Origin: Tessaracoccus flavescens
GTDB lineage: Bacteria > Actinomycetota > Actinomycetes > Propionibacteriales > Propionibacteriaceae
Length of the DNA stretch: 64,000 bases
Direction: 5' to 3'
Assembly: GCF_001998865.1 (NCBI RefSeq)
Contig: NZ_CP019607.1
Span: 2,232,001 to 2,296,000, forward strand
The translations under genes and the position numbers were made by a program. Within the stretch, counting starts at the first letter, position 1. Every line of letters begins with the position of its first letter. The notes under the pieces were generated by a model. The model was not told where the DNA came from and made no database searches. It saw only the letters and a list, made by a program, of their open reading frames with translations. This document shows positions 29,811 through 38,482 of this stretch, piece after piece.

Positions 29811-29839
29811 GTCCGGGCCGAGTATGAGTCGGCCCGGAC
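29811..29839 (-). terminator. Terminator hairpin with GTATGAG loop
   Basis: An 11-bp perfect stem with loop GTATGAG lies 17 bases after the stop of the minus-strand gene 29857-30408. Confidence 0.7.
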
Positions 29840-29856
29840 GCATTGCGTTGTGTGGC

Positions 29857-30408
29857 TCAGCCGGCGGTCCAGGCGGGGTCACGCCCGATCAGCGCGGCCA
29901 GCCGCTCCTCTGGGCTGTGGGACTCGTCGAGGACGACCGGCGTGCCGAACTGGCCGGACTCGGCGAGCATGTCGCGCATGGGCGTCATGCCCTCCACGAT
30001 GCTGGTCGCGACCTCGGGATTCCAACCGACCGACTGGCCGGACGCCTTCGCCAGATCCCACTGGTGCATGAAGATGTCGGCGAGGTAGAAGTTGTCGAGC
30101 ACCTGCGCGATCGTCTGATCGCCCGCTGAAGTCTGCACGACCCGGTTCGTGACGGCGTCGTCCTCGAGCAGGGCCTGCACATTGGCGCTGTGCTCCCGCC
30201 ACACCTGAACGGGGTCGTCCCCGGTGACCTTCGGCAGGTCGATGCCGTACCCGGCCGCCATCTCCGGCAGCCAGGTGGTCAGGTGACCGACGATGTCGCG
30301 GGCCTTCCACTCGGCGACGGGTGTCGGCGCGTCCCAATCCTGCACCGCCTCGGCGAGGGCCTGGAAGCGGGAGGCAAGCGCGGCGTGTTTCGTGGCGAGT
30401 TCGTTCAT
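29857..30408 (-). CDS. TIGR03086-type protein (DinB/maleylpyruvate isomerase fold)
   Basis: 183 aa from ATG at 30408. The N-terminal segment VQDWDAPTPVAEWKARDIVGHLTTWLPEM and FYLADIFMHQWDLAKASGQ match the same fold as 28644, and both end with a GRDP(R/A)W motif. The two genes converge and each is followed by a hairpin with the same loop, which suggests duplication. Confidence 0.82.
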   Translation of the reverse strand: MNELATKHAALASRFQALAEAVQDWDAPTPVAEWKARDIVGHLTTWLPEMAAGYGIDLPKVTGDDPVQVWREHSANVQALLEDDAVTNRVVQTSAGDQTIAQVLDNFYLADIFMHQWDLAKASGQSVGWNPEVATSIVEGMTPMRDMLAESGQFGTPVVLDESHSPEERLAALIGRDPAWTAG

Positions 30409-30546
30409 GGTCGCGACTCTACGTGTGGCGGGGCGAGCCGGCCACCGGAACCCGGCTGAAAATGCCGTCTCCCAACCCGGCCGAAGTGGCCCTGACGAGG
30501 TGTTGAATTCAGGTGCATTCAGCTGCTTCCTACTGAGGGGACCTCC

Positions 30547-31893
30547 ATGAAACTCAAGAGACTGGGAGGCGCGCTGTTCGCCGCCGCCCTGCTGGCCACC
30601 GCGGGTGTCGTCACCTCCGCGCCTCTGGCCTCCGCCGACGGGCTCGCCGAAGTGCCCGTCGCGCCCGTCGAGGACGTCGCAAGCGACCTCGCCGCCACCG
30701 TCGCCCCGCTCGAGACGACCGCCGGCTGGTCGGGACAGAGCGCAACGCTCTGCAGCAACACCTCCAAGTGCGGCATCTCGATCGGCGCACAGACCCTGCT
30801 CAACGGGATGCGTGAGAACACGCCGTTCAACGTCATCGTCGACGGACAGCCGGACAAGAGCGTCCAGATCCGCGTCTTCACGGTCCAGTACGCCAAGGAC
30901 GGCAAGGCCTGGAACTTCGTGCCCATCTCGAAGGCCGTGTCCGTGACGCCCAGGAAGGGGAGCGCCGGGTCGACCTACGGCACCGCGACCGTGTCCATGA
31001 CGGTCCCCACCCCTCCGGAGGGCGTGGATGCCGGGCAGATCTACATCCAGACCGCCGACTTCACCAAGGGTGCCTCGATGATCGGCACGCGGGTCGACTC
31101 CAGCGGCAGCACACCGCAGAAGAACTGGCAGGTCTACACGTCGCGGGCTCGAGACAAGGGATTCAACCCCACCACGATCAACAGCGACGGCGTGATGTAC
31201 CGCGCCTTCGACGCCGCGGTCCCTGGCCACAAGTACGCCGTCCAGATGCTGCGCGGCAGCAAGTGGGTCAACATCACCTACCAGGGCAACGCGACCGCAG
31301 GAAAGATGGGAACCGGGGTCGTCTCCGGCAGGATCCCTTCCGACGTCACCTCGGGCAAGTACCGCACCCGCCTGTTCAACGTGACGAAGAACATCCCGGT
31401 CAGCCCGGACGTGCCGTGGACCTACTTCACCTGGTCGAAGACCCCCGGGCCGAATGATCCCGGGTTCAACGTCTACACCACGCCCGGAACCTGGAACTAC
31501 AACGGGCGGCTCTGGAAGACGTCCTGCGAGCCCTACTCGGCCACCACGCGCTGCCGCACGGAGATCTGGGCCACGCAGATCACCTACAAGGCAGGCCAGT
31601 ACTACCGCACCGACGGCTTCGTGTTCAACAACCTGACCTACAAGCCGTCGCCGCGCTCCATCTGGCGCAACAACCCCCTCGGCGGCAACGGCCAGGTCGG
31701 CTTCAACAAGCAGTGGACGGGCCAGGACGGCCGCAAGTGGCGCACCGAGTGCGACACCGCCGTCTCCGGGCGCAACGGCTGCCGCTCCTACATCTGGGCC
31801 ACCGTGGCCGAGGCATACAAGACCCGTTCGGGCGCCACGTCCTACCGCGTGACGAACAAGTGGCTGTTCAACAACATCGTCCAGTTCTCCTGA
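30547..31893 (+). CDS. Secreted protein with Cys/Trp-rich C-terminal module
   Basis: 448 aa. A clear signal peptide (MKLKRLGGALFAAALLATAG to ASA at about residue 32) is followed by a domain of about 280 aa that I do not recognise. The last 135 residues form the module shared with 14893 and 55414: WNYNGRLWKTSCEPY, CRTEIWATQI, FNNLTYKPSP, WRNNPLGG, W-TECDTAVSGRNGCRSYIWAT, WLFNNIVQF. Four conserved Cys could form two disulphides. No sortase motif or second membrane segment is present, so it is released. This is the only intact copy in the window. Confidence 0.8.
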   Translation: MKLKRLGGALFAAALLATAGVVTSAPLASADGLAEVPVAPVEDVASDLAATVAPLETTAGWSGQSATLCSNTSKCGISIGAQTLLNGMRENTPFNVIVDGQPDKSVQIRVFTVQYAKDGKAWNFVPISKAVSVTPRKGSAGSTYGTATVSMTVPTPPEGVDAGQIYIQTADFTKGASMIGTRVDSSGSTPQKNWQVYTSRARDKGFNPTTINSDGVMYRAFDAAVPGHKYAVQMLRGSKWVNITYQGNATAGKMGTGVVSGRIPSDVTSGKYRTRLFNVTKNIPVSPDVPWTYFTWSKTPGPNDPGFNVYTTPGTWNYNGRLWKTSCEPYSATTRCRTEIWATQITYKAGQYYRTDGFVFNNLTYKPSPRSIWRNNPLGGNGQVGFNKQWTGQDGRKWRTECDTAVSGRNGCRSYIWATVAEAYKTRSGATSYRVTNKWLFNNIVQFS

Positions 31894-32004
31894 CGGAGCT
31901 GACCCACGGCGGGCGGAGGCGGGTTTCACCCGTTTCCGCCCGCCCCTTGAAACGGGGAGTTAGAGTGGGAAACGACCTGACCAACCAACATCGGGAGGCA
32001 ACAT

Positions 32005-32232
32005 ATGGGCTTGGGTGACAAGATTCAGGAAACCGTAGGCAAGGCCAAGGAGGGCCTCGGCGACGCTCTCGACAACGAGAAGCTTCGCCGCGACGGTCAG
32101 AAGGACCGCCTCGAAGCCAACGCCAAGGAAGCCGGCGAGCACGTCAACGAGAAGGTTGGCGATGCGACCGGAAGCCTGGCCGACAAGGTTGAGGACGCCA
32201 CCGACCGCTTCACCCGCGACGACAACAAGTAA
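32005..32232 (+). CDS. CsbD-family stress protein
   Basis: 75 aa, hydrophilic and helical. It begins GLGDKIQETVGKAKEGLGDAL, the CsbD signature, followed by KDRLEANAKEAGEHVNEKVGDATG. These small abundant proteins rise under general stress. A good GGGAGG precedes the ATG. Confidence 0.88.
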   Translation: MGLGDKIQETVGKAKEGLGDALDNEKLRRDGQKDRLEANAKEAGEHVNEKVGDATGSLADKVEDATDRFTRDDNK

Positions 32233-32262
32233 CGTCCCGGGCCTCCGCGGCCACTAGACAGG

Positions 32263-32297
32263 CGAGGCCGTCACCCAACAGGGTGGCGGCCTCGTTT
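32263..32297 (+). terminator. Rho-independent terminator
   Basis: A 14-bp stem with one wobble and loop AACA is followed by TTT, 30 bases after the CsbD gene. Confidence 0.85.
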
Positions 32298-32346
32298 CTG
32301 CTCGCAGTCCGGCCGAACGACACCGTCGTCGTCGGCCCGCCCCAGA

Positions 32347-32541
32347 TCAGCCGATCCTGCGGGCGTTGACCACCTCTGGCGGGATGCTCCCGTCCCAGTT
32401 GCGGGGCGTCCACGCCTTCGCCGACGTCCATTCCGACCCGCAGCCGGTGCAGCGGAACAGTCGGCGGTCATAGACCTCCTCGTCCGTCGCCTCCCAGGCG
32501 CACCTGCCCTGACACTCACGGGCTATGAGTTCACGCTCCAT
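32347..32541 (-). CDS. Small Cys-rich protein, possible zinc ribbon
   Basis: 64 aa from ATG at 32541 with strong GGAGGAG. It has CQGRC and CTGCG, a spacing that could bind one zinc. No family is recognised. It is the last chromosomal gene before the mobile island on the left. Confidence 0.6.
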   Translation of the reverse strand: MERELIARECQGRCAWEATDEEVYDRRLFRCTGCGSEWTSAKAWTPRNWDGSIPPEVVNARRIG

Positions 32542-32906
32542 CGCAGCTCCTCCATTGGCTGGACACACCTTAACCAGCCCCCTTCGGGCTCGTGCAGTGG
32601 GGTCGGCTACGCGCCCAGTCGGCCGCGGCAAGGCGAAATGAGACGAAGCGGACCCCGAATTTCCAAGGGTTTGAAGGCTCTTCACAGAAGTGAGTGGATC
32701 AGGGGTCTGAACCCGCCAGCGTCGAGTAGGCATCTGGCGACGGTATGTCGACCTCGGGGTTATGTTGACCGACGTCGTGGGGTGCCTGTTCCAGTGCGGG
32801 TTGGGGCCTGATCCGGTCAACATAACGATGAATGCTCGGGTCGGGGTTCGCTTGATCTGACCGGGCGATCGTTGGGATCGCCTGGCTTCGGGTCAGGAGG
32901 ACCAAG

Positions 32907-33920
32907 ATGGTGATTCATCGTGATCAGTGCCGCGCTGACGCGCGGGACGTGCTGGACGAGTTCGAAGCGTGGCTGCTGCGGGAACGGTCCACGCAAGAGG
33001 GCACCGCTGCTGCCTACGCCGACACGTTCCGGCTCCTGCTGACCTACGCCCAGCAGGCCACCGGGATCGCCCCGTCGGCGTTGACCCTGGCCGATCTGGA
33101 CGCGGACCTGATCGGCGGATTCCTCCAGCATCTGGAAACCGAGCGCGGCAACTCCGCCGCGACCCGCAACGCCCGCCGGGCCGCGCTGCGGTCGTTCTTC
33201 AGCTACGCCAGCTACCGGGCACCCGACGCGATCGCAACGATCAGCCAAGTCCTCGCGATCCCCGCGAAACGCACCAAGACCACCCTCGTGTCGTTCCTGA
33301 CCGCTGCCGAAGCCGAAGCCCTCATCGCAGCCCCGGACACCGGCACCTGGCTCGGGCGCCGTGACCGGCTCCTGCTGCACCTGGGCATCCAAACCGGACT
33401 CCGCGTCAGCGAGCTGACCAGCCTGCGCGTCGACAGCATCCAGATCGGCCCGCACAGCCAGCTCGAATGCATCGGCAAGGGCCGCAAGCAACGCGTGATC
33501 CCACTCCAGAAGAACACCGTCCAACTCCTCAACGCCTGGTTCGGCGAGCTTCCACCCGTACCGGACGGGCCACTGTTCCCGACCCACGCCGGGACGCCAC
33601 TGACCAGGGCTGCGGTCGGCAAGCTCATCGCCCGTCATACCGCTGCCGCGGTCGGACGGTGTTCTTCCTTGGCCGAGAAGAACGTCACGCCCCACACGCT
33701 GCGGCACACTTGCGCAATGAGCCTGCTGCACGCCGGGATCGACACCGCGAGCATCGCGCTCTGGCTCGGGCACTCGAACATCCAGACCACGCAGATCTAC
33801 CTCCACGCCGACCTCGAACTCAAACGCCGAACCCTGGAACGCGTCCCCGCCGTCGATGAGCGGCCACCGGCCCGCTACCAAGCCTCGGACGCTCTCATCG
33901 CGTTCCTCAAGAACCGCTGA
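32907..33920 (+). CDS. Hybrid tyrosine recombinase (RitA start fused to RitC)
   Basis: 337 aa. Residues 1-37 equal the start of RitA (44591) and the rest is RitC (46454), joined in frame at GCCTAC, which both genes contain. The catalytic residues are all present: Arg in TGLRVSEL, HTLRH, WLGH and Tyr in TQIYLHAD. It could be active, but the first core-binding helix comes from a different recombinase. Relative to RIT C, 1842 bases were lost. Confidence 0.88.
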   Translation: MVIHRDQCRADARDVLDEFEAWLLRERSTQEGTAAAYADTFRLLLTYAQQATGIAPSALTLADLDADLIGGFLQHLETERGNSAATRNARRAALRSFFSYASYRAPDAIATISQVLAIPAKRTKTTLVSFLTAAEAEALIAAPDTGTWLGRRDRLLLHLGIQTGLRVSELTSLRVDSIQIGPHSQLECIGKGRKQRVIPLQKNTVQLLNAWFGELPPVPDGPLFPTHAGTPLTRAAVGKLIARHTAAAVGRCSSLAEKNVTPHTLRHTCAMSLLHAGIDTASIALWLGHSNIQTTQIYLHADLELKRRTLERVPAVDERPPARYQASDALIAFLKNR

Positions 33921-33982
33921 ACCCCGCACGGTTATGTTGATCGGCTCAGGCCCCAACCCGCACTGGAACAGGCACCCCACGA

Positions 33983-35449
33983 GAGGAATGATCAAATCCT
34001 GTGGATGGTCCCCGGGGGCTGGGGTGCGAGGGACGCACCTTCTCGGGGATGATCTTTCAGTAACAGAGATTCTGATCATGGGCCGACGTTGGAAGCGTTG
34101 GTCCGGGAAGGTGCGTCCATGTCCAATGTAGTTCCCGAGGGCTGGGAGGCCAACCAGGGGCAGCCGACCGAGGCTCGAGAGGGAGACGGGCCGGTGCTTG
34201 ATGAGATCGTGCGTGATGGTGCCCGGCGGATGCTGGCTGCGGCGTTGCAGGCCGAGGTCGACGCTTACATCGAGCAGTTCCAGGCGGAGGTGGACGAGCA
34301 GGGCCGCCGGCTGGTGGTGCGCAACGGCTACCACGCCCAGCGGCTGGTGACCACCGCCGCTGGCGCGGTCGAGGTCCGCCAGCCCAGGGTCAACGATAAG
34401 CGCGTCGATGAGGCCACCGGTAAGCGGGCAAGGTTCGCTTCGGCGATCCTGCCCAGGTGGGCGCGCAAATCGGCCCAGGTCGCCGAGGTGCTGCCGCTGT
34501 TGTATCTGCACGGCCTGTCGAGCAATGACTTCGCCCCCGCGTTGGAGCAGTTCCTGGGCACCGGCAAGGGCCTCTCGCCGGCGGTGATCACCCGGTTGAC
34601 CAGGCAGTGGCAAGACGAGGCCCGGGCCTTCAACGAACGGTCCCTGGCGGGGTCGGACTACGTCTACATGTGGGTCGATGGGATCCACCTGAAGGTCCGT
34701 CTGGACCAGGACAAGGTCTGCCTGCTCGTCATGATCGGCGTCCGCTCTGATGGCCGCAAGGAGCTGATCGCCCTGGCCGACGGGTTCCGGGAATCCTCGG
34801 AGTCGTGGGCGGACCTGCTGCGGGACTGCAAACGCCGCGGCATGACCGCCCCCACCCTGGCCATCGGTGACGGGGCGCTCGGGTTCTGGAAGGCCGTCAG
34901 GGACGTGTTCCCGGCCACGAAGGAGCAACGGTGCTGGTGGCACAAGACCGGCAACGTGCTGGCCGCGCTGCCGAAGTCTGCCCAGCCGGGTGCGTTGGCC
35001 GCGATCCGGGAGATATGGCAGGCCGAAGACAAGCCCCACGCCAAGGCCGCTGTGAAGGCGTTCGCCGCCGCTTACGGCACCAAGTGGCCCAAGGCGGCTG
35101 CCAAGATCGTCGACGACACCGACGTGCTGCTGGCGTTCTTCGACTACCCCGCCGAGCACTGGGTCCATCTACGTACCACGAACCCGATCGAGTCGACATT
35201 CGCGACCGTCAGGCTCCGTCAGCGGGTCACGAAAGGCCCAGGCAGCCGGGCCGCTGGGATCGCGATGGCGTTCAAGCTGATGCAATCCGCGCAGAACAGG
35301 TGGCGAGCGATCCGGGCACCCCACCTCGTAGCCAAAGTCCGAGCAGGCGCCACCTTCAAAGACGGCAAACTCGTCGAACCAGACCCCTCCGACCAAGCCA
35401 TCCAGCAGGCTGCCTGAGAAGGCTCATCCACAGGATTTGACAATACCTC
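33983..35449. mobile_element. IS256-like insertion sequence
   Basis: The element is 1467 bp. The ends are GAGGAATGATCAAATCCTGT and, inverted, GAGGTATTGTCAAATCCTGT. It is flanked by the 9-bp target duplication ACCCCACGA at 33974-33982 and 35450-35458, the size usual for IS256. The target is the right-end repeat of RIT A, which reads through once the IS is removed. Confidence 0.93.
34119..35417 (+). CDS. IS256-family (Mutator type) transposase
   Basis: 432 aa from ATG at 34119 with GAAGG upstream; a TTG at 34089 is an alternative. The family segments RQPRVNDKR, YLHGLSSNDFAPAL, VWVDGIHLKVRLDQ-type first Asp, and the motif CWWHKTGNVLAALPK are visible, with the final Glu in TTNPIESTFATVRLR. It looks intact and moves the surrounding IS. 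Confidence 0.92.
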   Translation: MSNVVPEGWEANQGQPTEAREGDGPVLDEIVRDGARRMLAAALQAEVDAYIEQFQAEVDEQGRRLVVRNGYHAQRLVTTAAGAVEVRQPRVNDKRVDEATGKRARFASAILPRWARKSAQVAEVLPLLYLHGLSSNDFAPALEQFLGTGKGLSPAVITRLTRQWQDEARAFNERSLAGSDYVYMWVDGIHLKVRLDQDKVCLLVMIGVRSDGRKELIALADGFRESSESWADLLRDCKRRGMTAPTLAIGDGALGFWKAVRDVFPATKEQRCWWHKTGNVLAALPKSAQPGALAAIREIWQAEDKPHAKAAVKAFAAAYGTKWPKAAAKIVDDTDVLLAFFDYPAEHWVHLRTTNPIESTFATVRLRQRVTKGPGSRAAGIAMAFKLMQSAQNRWRAIRAPHLVAKVRAGATFKDGKLVEPDPSDQAIQQAA

Positions 35450-35474
35450 ACCCCACGACGTCGGTCAACATAAC

Positions 35475-36843
35475 GAGTTGACTCACGCTAGATGCCCGCG
35501 TAGGTCGATTCGTTGACTCATCTCAACATGCCCGCGTAGCGGCACGCTACGAGGATGGAGTTGACGATGGCCCAGCGCAAAGCGATCACCACGGCCCAGG
35601 CGAAGGCATGGACGAAGGCGACCAAGGCGGAGAAGGCCGCGATTCTGGACGCGGTGGTCCAGGTCACCGGCTGGCATCGCGATCATGCCCGCAAGATGCT
35701 GCGCCGCGCCGCGACCGGTCAGATGCCCGGGCCCCGCAAACCCCGAGAGGCGATCAGGCGCTACGACACACACGTCACCGAAGCATTGGTGCGGTGCTGG
35801 GCCATGCTCGACGGGATCGCCTCGAAACGTCTCGCAGCCGCCTTGCCACGGTTGCTGGCCGCGCTGGAACGCCTCGACCGACTCGACATGAGCGTCGAGG
35901 TCCGTGACCAGCTCCTGGCCATGTCACCGGCCACCATGGACCGGCACCTGCAGCCCTACCGCACCGGACTGATCGCTGCCAAAGGCATCGCCCACACCAA
36001 ACCCGGCTCGTTGTTGAAGTCCTCGATTCCGCTCAAGACCTGGGCCGAGTGGAACGACACCGAACCCGGGTTCATCGAGATCGACCTGGTCGGCCACGAA
36101 GGCGGCGACAACAACGGCACCTTCCACTACAGCCTCAACGCCACCGACATCGCCACCGGCTGGACCGAAACCTGCACCGTGCGCTCCAAAGGCGAACGCA
36201 TCGTCGCCGCTGGCCTCGACCAACTCATCGGCCGGTTCCCGTTCCTGATCCTGGGAATCCACTCCGACAACGGATCCGAGTTCATCAACCACCACCTCTC
36301 CCGCTACTGCAACCTGCGCCAGATCACCTTCACCCGCGGCCGGCCCTCCCACTCCAACGACCAAGCCCACATCGAGCAAAAGAACTGGTCGATCGTGCGC
36401 CGCGCCGTCGGCTACTGGCGCTACGACACCGCCCGCGAACTTGACCTCCTCAACCACCTCTGGCCCGCCTGGAACACCCGAAACAACCTGCTGATGCCCA
36501 GCCAGAAACTGATCTCGAAAACCCGCACCGGCGCGAAAGTCACCAAACGCCACGACACCGCCACCACACCAGCCGACCGGCTCCTTCGCGACCACCCCGA
36601 CACGCTCACCCCAGCCGAGCACGCTGCCCTCCACGACCGCCTCGACACCGTCGACCCCATCGAACTCGGCGACCAGATCGCTGTGATCCAAGGCAACCTG
36701 CTCGACCTCGCCAAACGCCGCGGAGCCGTCCAGCGACGCGCGAAACGCAACCACGTCTACCTCTCCCGCACCAAAATCACGCGGGCATCTTCAGATGAGG
36801 CAACGACTCAAACCAAGCGGGCATCTTGACATGAGGCAACGGG
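35475..36843. mobile_element. Integrase-core (rve) insertion sequence
   Basis: The two ends each carry a pair of related motifs (GTTGACTCA to ATGCCCGCG at the left; GCGGGCAT to GAGGCAAC at the right) in inverted order. CATAAC flanks it on both sides (35469-35474 and 36844-36849) and removing the IS with one copy restores the right end of RIT A, so this is a 6-bp target duplication. Confidence 0.75.
35567..36829 (+). CDS. Integrase-core DDE transposase (ISNCY/IS481-like)
   Basis: 420 aa from ATG at 35567, chosen because GGAG lies at the right distance; ATG at 35555 is closer to it. An N-terminal HTH (VVQVTGWHRDHARKMLRRA) is followed by an rve domain with EIDLVGHEGG, HSDNGSEFIN and the Glu of NDQAHIEQKNW (DDE). 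It appears complete. The family label is a best match from motifs. A remnant of a relative lies at 41654. Confidence 0.82.
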   Translation: MAQRKAITTAQAKAWTKATKAEKAAILDAVVQVTGWHRDHARKMLRRAATGQMPGPRKPREAIRRYDTHVTEALVRCWAMLDGIASKRLAAALPRLLAALERLDRLDMSVEVRDQLLAMSPATMDRHLQPYRTGLIAAKGIAHTKPGSLLKSSIPLKTWAEWNDTEPGFIEIDLVGHEGGDNNGTFHYSLNATDIATGWTETCTVRSKGERIVAAGLDQLIGRFPFLILGIHSDNGSEFINHHLSRYCNLRQITFTRGRPSHSNDQAHIEQKNWSIVRRAVGYWRYDTARELDLLNHLWPAWNTRNNLLMPSQKLISKTRTGAKVTKRHDTATTPADRLLRDHPDTLTPAEHAALHDRLDTVDPIELGDQIAVIQGNLLDLAKRRGAVQRRAKRNHVYLSRTKITRASSDEATTQTKRAS

Positions 36844-36861
36844 CATAACCCCGAGGTCGAC

Positions 36862-37386
36862 ATACCGTCGCTTATGCGGAATTCCGCATAAAGCCGGTAG
36901 TTGACGAGGTTGCGGAAGCCGAGCGCGATGCCGCGGAGGTGTTCGAGCCGGCCGTTGATGGCTTCGGTGGGTCCGTTGCTGGAGCCGGGGTGGTCGAACC
37001 ACGCCAGGATGTCGTCTCGTCGCTTTTCGAGTGTCCTGCCGAGTTGGGCGAGCTCTTCCAGCCCGGCCGGGACAGCGGTCTTGATCCGGTCGATCACCGA
37101 GGTGAGCAGCTTCTTCCCGACGTCGGCGTCGGGGTGTCGGTAGGCGTCGATGATGTCTTGGTAGGTCAGCCAGGTGACCTCGAGGGGGACTGCTTCATCG
37201 ATGGCCCACAGTGCTGACAGGCGGGCCTTCTGCTTGTCGGTGAGTAGCGCCCGGCCGGTGCGCAGGGTACGTCGGGCCTTGTAGAGCGGATCATCGGCTC
37301 GGCCGCGGCCCCCGGTGAGTTCACGTTGGATGCGTTGCCGGGTGGCGTTCAGCTTGTCGCCGGCCAACGCGACCACGTGGAAGGGG
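36862..37386 (-). pseudogene. ISL3 copy 1 transposase, 3' part
   Basis: The C-terminal half of the transposase at 40764, split by RIT B. The segments GDKLNATRQRIQREL, WLTYQDIIDAY, FDHPGSSNGPTEAINGRLEHLRG (catalytic Glu) and NYRLYAEFRIS align with the intact homologue at 43154. Its natural end (QMPTRRWRVQTPDPL and so on) lies across RIT A at 32676-32736. Confidence 0.88.
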
Positions 37387-37495
37387 TTATGCCGAGGTCG
37401 GCATAACGCGTTTTATGCCGAGGTCCTGGTTATGACGATGTGAGGGGGACGAGGCGGTTGTGGGGTGGGCTGAGGTGGCGTGGATGTCGGCATAA

Positions 37496-38482
37496 TCAGA
37501 GGCCGTCGAGGAAGGCCAGGAGGGTGTCGTCGGTGACGGTGTAGCGTCCGGGGCTGGCGCCGGTGGGTCGAGTTCGTGCGAGGGCATCTTCTTTGGTCTT
37601 GATGTTGGCGTGGAGGTAGACCTGGGTGGTCTCGATGCTCTCGTGGCCGAGCCAGAGCGCGATGACGGTGCTGTCGATGCCCGCGGTGAGTAGCCTCATC
37701 GCTGCGGTGTGGCGCAGGACGTGCGCGGTGACTGTCTTCCCGGTGAGGGTGGGGCAGGCTGCGGTCGCGGTCGCCGTGTGGAGCGCGAGGCGTGCGGTGA
37801 CAGCGTCGTGACTCATCCTTGTTCCATCGCGGGTCGGGAACACGAACGCGTCAGGCGCGGTGTGGGAGATCAGGTCGCGCAGGACGCGGACGGTTTGACG
37901 GTCCAGTGGTGTGATGCGCTCCTTGCGTCCTTTGCCGTGACAGACGACATGGGCGCCGGTCCCGAGGTGGGTGTCGGCGACGCGGAGTGCGGTGAACTCC
38001 GCGACCCGCATGCCGGTGGTGACCGCGACCTGGATCATGGCGTGGTCGCGGCGTCCTGTGCTGGTTGAGGGGTCGGGTGCGTTGAGCAGTGCTGTGACCT
38101 CTGGTGGGGTGAGGTAGGTGATTTCGGTGCGCGGGGCTCGTTTGGCGGGGATCGCGAGGACCCGGCCGATGAGGTCGGCGTGCTCGGGGTGCTGGTAGGC
38201 GGCGTAGGTGAACAGGGAGTGGACAGCGGCCAGTCTGGCGTTGCGGGTGCTGATCGTGTTCCCGCGATCGGTTTCGAGGTAGGTGAGGAATCCGCTGATC
38301 AGGTCGCTGTTGACCTGCGTCAGGTCGAGGGCTGCAGGCGCGGTCCCGGTTGTTGTAGCGGCGTAGCGCAGTAGCAGCCGCCAGGTGTCGCGGTAAGCGG
38401 CGATGGTGTGGACGCTGGCGCCGTATTGCCCGGTCAGTCGGGTGGTGAAGAATGCTTGCAGGAGAGGGGCGAGTCCGGTCAT
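37496..38482 (-). CDS. RIT B third tyrosine recombinase (RitC)
   Basis: 328 aa. A core-binding domain at about 5-90 precedes the catalytic domain with TGMRVAEFTALRV, HVLRHTAAMRLL, WLGHESIETTQVYLHA (R, H-R, H, Y all present). It overlaps RitB by 4 bases (ATGA), typical of a translationally coupled trio. Confidence 0.92.
   Translation of the reverse strand: MTGLAPLLQAFFTTRLTGQYGASVHTIAAYRDTWRLLLRYAATTTGTAPAALDLTQVNSDLISGFLTYLETDRGNTISTRNARLAAVHSLFTYAAYQHPEHADLIGRVLAIPAKRAPRTEITYLTPPEVTALLNAPDPSTSTGRRDHAMIQVAVTTGMRVAEFTALRVADTHLGTGAHVVCHGKGRKERITPLDRQTVRVLRDLISHTAPDAFVFPTRDGTRMSHDAVTARLALHTATATAACPTLTGKTVTAHVLRHTAAMRLLTAGIDSTVIALWLGHESIETTQVYLHANIKTKEDALARTRPTGASPGRYTVTDDTLLAFLDGL

Larger units (their letters stand above)
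32739..36870. mobile_element. RIT element A, deleted and with two IS insertions
   Basis: The first 274 bases after the variable flank (32744-33017) are identical to RIT C (44428-44701). Its right end is the inverted counterpart, split by an IS256-like and an integrase-core IS. RitA and RitB are missing apart from 37 codons of RitA fused to RitC. The flanks are the inverted pair GCGACGG at 32737-32743 and CCGTCGC at 36865-36871. RIT means recombinase in trio. Confidence 0.75.

Noticed and set aside
32542..32675. tRNA or integration site at the left border of the island
   Set aside because: No cloverleaf or conserved tRNA end could be drawn; the ISL3 end is enough to explain the border.
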